A stretch of DNA of 5,084 nucleotides. It comes from Dehalococcoidia bacterium. Its GTDB lineage: Bacteria; Chloroflexota; Dehalococcoidia; JACPQF01. Below are positions 1 to 5,084 of this stretch, one piece after another. The notes beneath the pieces were generated by a model, which ran no database searches, was not told where the DNA came from, and saw only the letters and a list, made by a program, of their open reading frames with translations. The stretch covers positions 1 to 5,084 of the forward strand of contig JAUSEJ010000097.1 of NCBI GenBank assembly GCA_030650265.1. Direction: 5' to 3'. Numbering within the stretch: the stretch's first letter is position 1; every line of letters begins with the position of its first letter. The position numbers were made by a program, and so were the translations under genes.

Positions 1-79
1 GTCGCATTCTATTTCGTGGACAAGGACAATTCGACCCACACAGCAGCGTCAACAAGTTTCGTCGAATCCGCGTTTACGA

Positions 80-520
80 TCACGGTTGAGACATCCCCAT
101 TGTCATTCTTTGATACACAACTCGTCGAGGTATCCGGGTGACTAATTCATCATCCAACAGCACGTCAATCCAATACAATCCTTCGAGTTGCACTTGAAAC
201 CCTAGCATTGTAATGATACCCGCCCCTCTATCTTCACCCTCGAAGAGGATAGTAAAGGAGATGGGGGGCAACTTTAGGCCGGCCGGTGTCTCTGGCCTAA
301 GGGTCAAAGCATGACTTCCACGAGCGCTCCCAGCCTTGAAGGCAACCACAACCGTTGCATTGATATTGGTAGGAGGCAAGGTTTCGGGAGAGCCCTGCCC
401 CATTGCCGCCAAGTTGAATCGATCAATCACCCGAATTACGCTGATAACGCCATCCCTTTCCTGCAGCGCCTTTTCGCATAGGAGCGCCATCTGTAGATAG
501 GGCCCAGAATCATAACCCAT
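80..520 (-). CDS. DUF6941-like hypothetical protein
   Basis: This is a complete 146-aa protein with an ATG start and TGA stop. It has no signal peptide or membrane segment, so it is probably cytosolic. The N-terminal pattern MALLCEKALQE followed by GVISVIRVIDRF, then a beta-rich middle and a C-terminal LEGLYWIDVLLDDELVTRIP, resembles the DUF6941 family of small beta-sandwich-like proteins of unknown function. This assignment is from memory of family style. The start is well supported: AGGAG on the minus strand at 533-529 lies 8 nt upstream of the ATG. The gene begins 47 bp after the stop of the excalibur-domain gene on the same strand, so the two may share a transcript. The length and natural ending suggest an intact gene. 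No function can be given from the sequence. Confidence 0.7.
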   Translation of the reverse strand: MGYDSGPYLQMALLCEKALQERDGVISVIRVIDRFNLAAMGQGSPETLPPTNINATVVVAFKAGSARGSHALTLRPETPAGLKLPPISFTILFEGEDRGAGIITMLGFQVQLEGLYWIDVLLDDELVTRIPRRVVYQRMTMGMSQP

Positions 521-567
521 TTTTCATTCTCCTATCATGCTAGCTTACTAAACCCACTCCTGAGTCG

Positions 568-807
568 CTACCTTTTCACCGGCACCTTGTTAAACGGCGC
601 CTTGTTCGATTCGCATGCGATTCCGTCCTTGTCCGTGTCCAGCCTGTTCGGGTCGCTCGGCGCTGCCCTCAGCAGTGCTTGCGCCTGGGCCTGTGAGACA
701 AAAGCGTCGCAGTTGTAGCAGTCGACTTGTCCGATGTATCTGGTCGGGTCGAAGCCCGTGGAGGCTGCTGTGGTCGTCGCGGGCGGCCTTGCACTTGTCG
801 GTATCAT
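568..807 (-). CDS. Small excalibur calcium-binding domain protein
   Basis: This is a 79-aa protein with a TAG stop. Residues 27-67 match the excalibur domain: a DCYNCDAF start, an alanine/glutamine-rich helix (SQAQAQALL), SDPNRLD, and the calcium-loop signature DTDKDGIACE, whose DxDxDG loop resembles that of EF-hands. Excalibur domains usually sit at the C-terminus of secreted or surface proteins, often nucleases, and two cysteines often bond. Here the domain follows only a Pro/Thr/Ala-rich linker, with no signal peptide or membrane anchor. ATG at 807 is preferred because AAAGGGGG lies about 5 nt upstream; a TTG at 810 is immediately next to the purines. A TGA stop just upstream at about 831 rules out extension in this frame. 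It may be a genuine small protein or the surviving C-terminus of a larger secreted one. The domain is clear, the role is not. Confidence 0.75.
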   Translation of the reverse strand: MIPTSARPPATTTAASTGFDPTRYIGQVDCYNCDAFVSQAQAQALLRAAPSDPNRLDTDKDGIACESNKAPFNKVPVKR

Positions 808-872
808 CAATCCCCCTTTATGCCTTCATCAAGACACAAAGGGTACCACGTTAGGCCATCGAAGTGGGCCAA

Positions 873-901
873 ATTAGAGTAGCAAAAACAAAAGGGAGCA
901 A
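873..901 (-). promoter_or_regulatory. Possible promoter of excalibur/DUF6941 pair
   Basis: On the minus strand, TTGCTC (901-896) and TCTAAT (878-873) are separated by 17 bp, a sigma-70-like arrangement about 65 bp before the excalibur start codon. The -35 match is poor and the sequence between is T-rich, so this is a weak prediction. Confidence 0.3.
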
Positions 902-960
902 CACGCTCTGGGCGTACATCGACGAGATAGAACCCCTCAAGCCAGACCTTATCACTTAGG

Positions 961-1007
961 GAAAAAGGGGATAGGACGGCCCATATTCATCTGAATTAGG
1001 GCCGTCC
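961..1007 (-). terminator. Likely intrinsic terminator of tRNA-Lys
   Basis: On the minus strand a perfect 9-bp GC-rich inverted repeat, GGACGGCCC with GGGCCGTCC (arms 1007-999 and 982-974), encloses 16 nt. The loop can pair further through ATTC/GAAT. It is followed by TATCCCCTTTTTC. The T-run is short and offset about 8 nt from the stem, so this is not a textbook terminator, but its position 35 bp after the tRNA 3' end fits transcript termination or processing. Confidence 0.6.
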
Positions 1008-1041
1008 AAGCACGAAAACGGGAACGGAACCGCCACACGGG

Positions 1042-1114
<73 letters not shown>

Positions 1115-1116
1115 GT

Positions 1117-1131
1117 GCTTCCAGCGGAAGC
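1117..1131 (-). other. Hairpin in the tRNA-Lys 5' leader
   Basis: A perfect 6-bp stem, GCTTCC and GGAAGC around a GCT loop, lies 2 nt before the mature tRNA 5' end. It would begin at about the predicted transcription start, so nearly the whole leader folds. A role in RNase P substrate folding or leader stability is inference. Confidence 0.45.
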
Positions 1132-1137
1132 AAGCTG

Positions 1138-1167
1138 ATTATATCGCAATTCGGTTGATCTCTGCAA
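1138..1167 (-). promoter_or_regulatory. tRNA-Lys promoter
   Basis: On the minus strand a perfect -10 TATAAT (1143-1138) follows TTGCAG (1167-1162) with an 18-bp spacer. The expected start is near 1131, about 17 nt before the mature tRNA. The -10 is consensus; the -35 matches only in TTG. Confidence 0.7.
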
Positions 1168-1222
1168 CTGCGCCTCTCGGCCGCTACAAGTGGCGTTGTT
1201 CTCAGCAGGAGCCAAGAATAAC

Positions 1223-1248
1223 GCTTGCCAAGCTGCGCCTACCAGGCG
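1223..1248 (-). terminator. Possible weak terminator after tatA
   Basis: Just after the tatA stop the minus strand shows two small perfect hairpins in tandem: CGCCT-GGT-AGGCG (1248-1236) and GCTT-GGC-AAGC (1233-1223), followed by GTTATTCTT. The stems are short and there is no true T-run, so termination here is only a possibility. Some readthrough into the tRNA gene is conceivable. Confidence 0.25.
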
Positions 1249-1253
1249 GAAGT

Positions 1254-1421
1254 CTACGCATCCTTCTTGTCGCTTGGTGGCGCATCAGAGCTTGACTGGC
1301 GAAACTCTCTGATACCTTTGCCAATCGCACCGCCGACCTCCGGCAAACGACCAACACCGAAAACGATTATGATGATCACGAGGACTATGATCAACTCAGG
1401 CATCCCAATTCCGAATGGCAT
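1254..1421 (-). CDS. tatA: Twin-arginine translocase subunit TatA (TatA/E family)
   Basis: This is a complete 55-aa protein with an ATG start and TAG stop. TatA forms the oligomeric membrane pathway through which folded proteins with twin-arginine signals cross the cytoplasmic membrane, working with TatC. Residues 1-7 (MPFGIGM) face outside. Residues 8-22 are a short hydrophobic helix opening with the conserved polar residue in PEL. The FG hinge is at 21-22, and an amphipathic helix with [16 protein letters not shown] spans about 26-41. The tail is short and polar ([13 protein letters not shown]). At 55 aa it is at the small end for TatA, and too short for TatB. GGGGG (1434-1430) lies 8 nt before the ATG and supports the start. 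No tatC is visible. It is transcribed divergently from secDF from its own promoter. An open frame on the opposite strand at 1225-1440 is its shadow. Confidence 0.93.
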   Translation of the reverse strand: MPFGIGMPELIIVLVIIIIVFGVGRLPEVGGAIGKGIREFRQSSSDAPPSDKKDA

Positions 1422-1451
1422 GACTTTTTCCCCCGGCTGATTACTGGACTA

Positions 1452-1480
1452 CTTATACCACATACTCTGCTGTATTTCAA
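1452..1480 (-). promoter_or_regulatory. tatA promoter (extended -10)
   Basis: On the minus strand TTGAAA (1480-1475) and TATAAG (1457-1452) lie 17 bp apart, each matching 5 of 6 consensus bases. A TG dinucleotide one base before the -10 gives an extended -10 element. The expected start is near 1445, leaving a leader of about 24 nt before the tatA ATG that contains the ribosome binding site. Confidence 0.7.
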
Positions 1481-1525
1481 GCCACTGTCAAGGCACCAGA
1501 CTAACAACCTACCAACTGGATTTAG

Positions 1526-1555
1526 TTGACAAAGGGCCTGCACTGCGACTATAAT
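1526..1555 (+). promoter_or_regulatory. secDF promoter
   Basis: TTGACA (1526-1531) and TATAAT (1550-1555) are both perfect sigma-70 hexamers with an 18-bp spacer. The expected start is near 1562, about 30 nt before the secD GTG. It stands back to back with the tatA promoter, with about 45 bp between the two -35 elements. No clear operator is seen between them, which suggests constitutive housekeeping expression. Confidence 0.8.
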
Positions 1556-1591
1556 TCGTAGCGTCTTTCTAAATCCGGGAGGAAAAAGCTC

Positions 1592-2971
1592 GTGCGCAAG
1601 GCCAATACGCAAATTCTTATCGGCATAGTCATTCTCACCCTGTTTGCATTGTGGGTTGACTGGCCCCAAAAACCTACCAACTATCTCCCAAACATCTTGC
1701 CGTGGCCGCAGAGTCAGGGAGTCCACCTTCGTCTGGGAGATTCCAGCTTTGACCGGCAGGGCACCAAACTGGGCCTGGATCTTCAGGGCGGGACCTTTAT
1801 GGTTCTCCAAGCTGACCTGTCGAAGGTACCTGCCGGTGAGCAGGGAGACCGGATGAAAGGGGTAGTCCAGATCATCGAAAGGCGTATCAACGCCTACGGC
1901 GTGGGCGAGCCTGTTATTCAATTACAGGGCAACGACCGGGTCGCTGTTCAACTTCCCGGTGTAAAGGACATCGACGAAGCCAAGCGGCTCATCGGCCAGA
2001 CGGCTCAACTGGAGTTCAAAGAGAAGAAGGTCGACGAGCAAGGCAACGTCACATATGTCTCAGTTGGTCTAACCGGGGCCGATCTAACAAAATCATACCC
2101 TAGTATAGACCAAACTTACGGGCCGGTTGTGAACTTCGAGTTCAACGACAAGGGCGCTCAGATCTTTGGTGACCTTACCACTCGCATCGCCCCGCTTGGC
2201 GGCCAGATCGCTGTCTATCTCGATCAGGACCTGTTGACGGATCCGCGGGTCGACGAGCCGATTTTGGGCGGCCGGGGCTTCATAAGAGGCAACTTCACCG
2301 TTAACTCGGCCCAAACTCTCGCCATCCAACTCAACTCCGGTGCTCTTCCGGTGCCAGTGTCGGTCATTTCTCAGCGAGACGTGGATGCCACACTCGGCGC
2401 TGACTCGGTCCAGAAGAGCATCCTCGCGGGCGCCATTGGTCTCGGCGTGGTTATGCTTTTCATGATCATCCATTATCGTCTGCCAGGTCTTTTGGCGAAT
2501 GCCGCCTTGCTCATGTACGCCTTGTTCGTTCTGGCCGTATTCAAGCTGGTGCCGATAACTCTTACCCTCGCCGGCATCGCCGGGTTCATTTTGAGCATTG
2601 GCATGGCGGTGGACGCGAACATCCTGATCTTTGAACGCGTCAAGGAGGAACTCAGGGCGGGACGAACGCTTGCCGGCGGCATCGAAGCTGGCTTCGGACG
2701 AGCCTGGACCTCCATTCGGGATAGCAACGTTTCGACTATTATTACCTGTGGCATTCTCTACTGGTTCGGAAACAATTTTGGCGCCAGCCTGGTCATGGGC
2801 TTCGCCGTGACTCTGTTTCTCGGCGTCGTAATCAGCATGTTTACGGCCATTACGATCACCAGATCCTTGCTCAGGGCAATCATCGACTCCGGGAAGATGC
2901 CGAGCGGCTGGCTCTTCGGCCTCGAAAAAGAGCAAGGTATAACAGGCGAGCCGGACTACTCTGTTCGATAA
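1592..2971 (+). CDS. secD: Protein translocase subunit SecD
   Basis: This 459-aa membrane protein is one half of SecDF, which uses the proton-motive force to pull secreted proteins through the SecYEG channel after SecA-driven insertion. TM1 spans about residues 8-22, followed by the large extracytoplasmic P1 region. LGLDLQGG (60-67) is the classic SecD signature. TM2-TM6 span about 273-420, and TM4 carries GMAVDANILIFERVKEE (337-353). Its Asp341 is the family's proton-relay aspartate. The length fits the short SecD of Gram-positives, cyanobacteria and Chloroflexota rather than the 615-aa form of E. coli. The start is GTG, with GGAGG at 1578-1582 and 9 nt spacing. The gene ends in tandem TAA stops and secF follows 29 bp later. 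A sequence stretch on the reverse strand gives long open frames that are shadows. Confidence 0.97.
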   Translation: MRKANTQILIGIVILTLFALWVDWPQKPTNYLPNILPWPQSQGVHLRLGDSSFDRQGTKLGLDLQGGTFMVLQADLSKVPAGEQGDRMKGVVQIIERRINAYGVGEPVIQLQGNDRVAVQLPGVKDIDEAKRLIGQTAQLEFKEKKVDEQGNVTYVSVGLTGADLTKSYPSIDQTYGPVVNFEFNDKGAQIFGDLTTRIAPLGGQIAVYLDQDLLTDPRVDEPILGGRGFIRGNFTVNSAQTLAIQLNSGALPVPVSVISQRDVDATLGADSVQKSILAGAIGLGVVMLFMIIHYRLPGLLANAALLMYALFVLAVFKLVPITLTLAGIAGFILSIGMAVDANILIFERVKEELRAGRTLAGGIEAGFGRAWTSIRDSNVSTIITCGILYWFGNNFGASLVMGFAVTLFLGVVISMFTAITITRSLLRAIIDSGKMPSGWLFGLEKEQGITGEPDYSVR

Positions 2972-3000
2972 TAAATGGATAGGATATTGAGGCAGGGCTA

Positions 3001-3966
3001 ATGCTTAACATAGTTGGTAAAAGATACTGGTACTTTTTGTTTTCTCTCCTGATCATTGTGCCTGGCGTCATCTCGCTCCTGATTCCCCCGGCACTCAGGC
3101 CCGGGATTGAATTCACCAGTGGATCGATGATGACACTCAAATTCGAGCGCGCTATTTCACAGGAGGAACTGCGGGACGCGCTCAAGAGTCTGGGCCATGG
3201 CGATGCGGTTATACAGCACAGCGGAGAGAATACCTACCTGGTGCGGACGCGCATGCTTGGCGAAGAGACCAAGAACGCCGACGGAACTGTCAACCAGCCG
3301 GCCGAAAAGACGCAGATGATTAGCCGCCTTTCATCGAATCAGGGCCCGGTTCAGGTCTTGAGTTTCGATACGGTCTCACCTATCATCGCCTCTGAAATCG
3401 TTCGCAATGCGTCCATTGCGGTGGCTCTAGCTTCGCTGGGTATATTATTTTACATAAGCTGGGCCTTTAGGAAGGTCCCGAATCCCTTCCGCTATGGACT
3501 CTGCGCCATCGTTGCCCTGTTACACGACGCCCTGGTAGTGTTGGGTGTATTCTCGATACTCGGGAAGCTTTTCAACATCGAAATCGATTCCATGTTTATT
3601 ACGGCCCTGCTGACGGTCATCGGTTTCAGCGTCCACGATACCATCGTGGTATTCGACCGGATTAGGGAGAACCTGCGACGAGGCGTCAGCGCCAGCTTCG
3701 AAGAGGTTGTGAACCACAGTCTACTGCAAACCATCGGGCGATCGCTAAACACGTCCCTTACCGTGGTGTTCACGCTGTTGGCCCTGTATCTCTTTGGTGG
3801 TGTAACCATCAGGAGCTTCGTACTAGCCTTGCTAGTGGGAATCATAAGCGGCACCTACAGCTCGATCTTCAACGCCAGTATGCTGCTGGTAATCTGGGAG
3901 AACGGCGAACTGGGAAGGCTTTTCCGCAGGACTAACAGTCGTCAAGCCCTGGTGCGAGGGCGCTAG
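3001..3966 (+). CDS. secF: Protein translocase subunit SecF
   Basis: This 321-aa protein is the partner of SecD in the proton-driven SecDF accessory complex of the Sec translocon. TM1 spans about residues 11-30. The extracytoplasmic P4 domain follows, opening with GIEFTSGSMM (35-44), and TM2-TM6 lie between about 135 and 298. TM4 carries GFSVHDTIVVFDRIREN (208-224), with the conserved Asp213, and QTIGRSLNTSLT (243-254) contains the conserved Arg247. Two positions differ from the most familiar sequences: Glu instead of Asp in the GIDF motif, and His212 where many SecF proteins have Asn. Both are likely lineage variants. The short basic tail (RRTNSRQALVRGR) is cytosolic. GAGG at 2989-2992 lies 8 nt before the ATG. 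It is co-transcribed with secD, and a hairpin block follows directly after the TAG stop. Confidence 0.97.
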   Translation: MLNIVGKRYWYFLFSLLIIVPGVISLLIPPALRPGIEFTSGSMMTLKFERAISQEELRDALKSLGHGDAVIQHSGENTYLVRTRMLGEETKNADGTVNQPAEKTQMISRLSSNQGPVQVLSFDTVSPIIASEIVRNASIAVALASLGILFYISWAFRKVPNPFRYGLCAIVALLHDALVVLGVFSILGKLFNIEIDSMFITALLTVIGFSVHDTIVVFDRIRENLRRGVSASFEEVVNHSLLQTIGRSLNTSLTVVFTLLALYLFGGVTIRSFVLALLVGIISGTYSSIFNASMLLVIWENGELGRLFRRTNSRQALVRGR

Positions 3967-3973
3967 ATCTGTC

Positions 3974-4174
3974 CCTGCCACTGAAGTGGCAGGCTAATGG
4001 CATTAGCCACGGACTTTAGTCCGTGGGTTTCCGATACCACTGGTGTGGGATAGAATACGCTAAGACCGCCCGTGTGACCAAACCGAACTAAGTGGTTTTG
4101 GACGGGCAGGAGGTACCCGTGGAGTGCTTCTGTCAGGCAAGTGTTTTGCTGACAGGGGCAATCCACGGGTTTTC
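3974..4174 (+). mobile_element. Hairpin block resembling IS200/IS605-type ends or a guide-RNA relic
   Basis: About 200 bp of nested inverted repeats fill the gap between secF and the next gene. In order: CCTGCCAC/GTGGCAGG (3974-3993, loop TGAA); CTAATG-G-CATTAG (3994-4006); CCACGGACT/AGTCCGTGG (4007-4026); a small CCAC/GTGG stem (4037-4048); GCCCGT/ACGGGC (4068-4107) enclosing CCAAACC/GGTTTTGG; and ACCCGTGGA/TCCACGGGT (4115-4170) enclosing CTGTCA/TGACAG. Subterminal imperfect palindromes with a central CTTTAG, and a distal stem followed by a GGGGCAATCCACGGG-like end, are typical of IS200/IS605 elements and their TnpB-associated RNAs. No transposase or TnpB remains. Alternatives are a palindrome-type miniature element, a structured ncRNA, or only a compound terminator. 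The strand refers to the direction parallel to secF. Confidence 0.4.
4115..4174 (+). terminator. Possible secDF terminator formed by the last hairpin
   Basis: The outer 9-bp stem ACCCGTGGA/TCCACGGGT is followed immediately by a short T-run (GGGTTTTCTGTT), and its loop holds a second stem, CTGTCA/TGACAG. This could end the secDF transcript about 200 nt after secF. The T-run is only four bases long before a C, so efficiency is uncertain. Confidence 0.35.
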
Positions 4175-4215
4175 TGTTACTAGGGCCTAATTCATCCTAT
4201 TGGGGGGACGTAATT

Positions 4216-5084
4216 ATGGACAGAAGCAAAAGTAGAGCCGCTGCCGTATCGATTGCATCAAATTTCCTATTAGTGCTGCTTAAGACGATGGTGGGTCTAT
4301 CCATGGGCAGCATAAGCGTCATCTCGGAGGCCATACACAGCGGTATCGACCTTCTGGCCGCCGTCATCGCCTTTTTCAGTTTACGAGGGGCAGAGAAACC
4401 GGCCGATCGGCGGCACCCGTATGGTCATGGCAAGCTGGAGAATGTCAGCGGTACGGTGGAGGCGATCCTGATCTTTGTGGCCGCCCTGATGATCATTTAC
4501 AAGGCAATTCAAAAACTGCTCGGCGAGCCAGGCCTGATTAGCCTCGACTTGGGAATAGGAGCCATGCTTATTTCGGTTATCGCCAACTTCTTCGTCTCGC
4601 GATTCCTCTACGCCACCGCCCGTCGAACAGACTCCCTCGCCCTGGAGACAGATGCAAAACACCTGTCAACCGATATCTGGACCTCCGCAGGGGTTTTTGT
4701 CGGCCTTGTGATAGTCAAGATTACCGGTCTAACAGTTCTCGATCCCATCATCGCCTTACTGGTAGCACTGACCATCATCAAGGCAGCCTACGAGATGACC
4801 CGGAAATCGGTGCAGGGGTTACTTGACATAAAACTGCCAGACGAAGAAGAGGAACAGGTCAAAGGGATCATTACCGAACACTACGGGGTTCTGGTGGGTT
4901 TCCACGATCTGAGAACGAGGAAAGCCGGCAGCGAGCGACATTTGGATTTGCATCTCGTACTGCCTCAAGTCAGCACAGTTCTGGAGGCCCATGCCCTCTG
5001 CGATCACCTTGAGGGAGAAATCATGTCCCGATTGCCCCACAGTTCCGTCACAATCCATATTGAGCCATGCGAAGCGGTCTGCGT
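4216..5084 (+). CDS. Cation diffusion facilitator family transporter (3' end outside window)
   Basis: The reading frame runs from ATG to the window edge, 289 codons without a stop, so the C-terminus is missing. CDF proteins are dimeric membrane antiporters that export Zn2+ and related divalent metals in exchange for protons. TM1 is at about residues 9-29 and TM2 at 31-56, with metal ligands His41 and Asp45 in EAIHSGIDLL. The loop signature RRHPYGHGKLE is at 65-75, TM3 and TM4 at about 78-131, and TM5 carries the second ligand pair, His149 and Asp153, in KHLSTDIWTS. TM6 is at about 173-190. A cytosolic metal-sensing domain follows from about 200, with HDLRTRKAG and the HIEP end motif. An HD-HD site is common among zinc transporters, but the metal is not certain. 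GGGGGGA (4202-4208) supports the start. No clear promoter is seen in 4175-4215. Confidence 0.92.
   Translation, partial: MDRSKSRAAAVSIASNFLLVLLKTMVGLSMGSISVISEAIHSGIDLLAAVIAFFSLRGAEKPADRRHPYGHGKLENVSGTVEAILIFVAALMIIYKAIQKLLGEPGLISLDLGIGAMLISVIANFFVSRFLYATARRTDSLALETDAKHLSTDIWTSAGVFVGLVIVKITGLTVLDPIIALLVALTIIKAAYEMTRKSVQGLLDIKLPDEEEEQVKGIITEHYGVLVGFHDLRTRKAGSERHLDLHLVLPQVSTVLEAHALCDHLEGEIMSRLPHSSVTIHIEPCEAVC

Noticed and set aside
615..854. 79-codon plus-strand open frame
   Set aside because: It is antisense to the excalibur gene; the translation is Arg/Ser/Pro-rich as expected from a shadow frame.
1225..1440. 71-codon plus-strand open frame
   Set aside because: It is antisense to tatA, has no ribosome binding site and its translation resembles no family, while the opposite strand gives a clear TatA.
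2093..2935. Long 280-codon minus-strand open frame
   Set aside because: It is the shadow of secD, whose motifs and membrane segments are unmistakable; the antisense translation is rich in charged residues with no recognisable domain.
3492..3854. Minus-strand open frame opposite secF
   Set aside because: It is antisense to conserved membrane segments of SecF and has no family resemblance or supporting signals.
3963..4166. 67-codon minus-strand open frame after secF
   Set aside because: It lies entirely within the hairpin block; its apparent residues are dictated by the palindromes, and the start has no convincing ribosome binding site.
3974..4174. CRISPR-like array or tandem repeat
   Set aside because: The repeats are inverted, of different sequence and without regular spacing, so no direct-repeat and spacer structure exists.

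Overview
The window carries two protein-export loci, a tRNA gene, two small proteins of uncertain role and the start of a metal-efflux gene. It looks like ordinary bacterial chromosome of moderate GC. The proteins are of Gram-positive or Chloroflexota type: a short SecD of about 460 aa, separate SecD and SecF, and a 55-aa TatA beginning [10 protein letters not shown]. My best guess is a member of Chloroflexota, perhaps the Dehalococcoidia. This rests on protein style, not on a database search.

Minus strand, in transcription order (right to left): tatA (1421-1254) from its own extended -10 promoter; tRNA-Lys(CTT) (1114-1042) with its own promoter and a likely intrinsic terminator (961-1007); a 79-aa excalibur-domain protein (807-568); and a DUF6941-like protein (520-80). 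The last two lie 47 bp apart and may be co-transcribed.

Plus strand: secD (1592-2971) and secF (3001-3966) form a two-gene operon behind a promoter with perfect -35 and -10 hexamers. Next come about 200 bp of dense hairpins (3974-4174) that resemble the ends of an IS200/IS605-type element or its guide RNA. A cation diffusion facilitator gene (4216 onward) follows and runs off the right edge after 289 codons.

The functional centre is the divergent tatA/secDF intergenic region. Two strong promoters fire away from each other, one toward the folded-protein (Tat) exporter and one toward the accessory motor of the unfolded-protein (Sec) exporter. tatA, at 55 codons, is easy to miss because a longer open frame lies on the opposite strand. 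I see no clear new defence or mobile system. The least explained sequence is the hairpin block after secF, followed by the 811-960 gap, which reads open in one frame on each strand.
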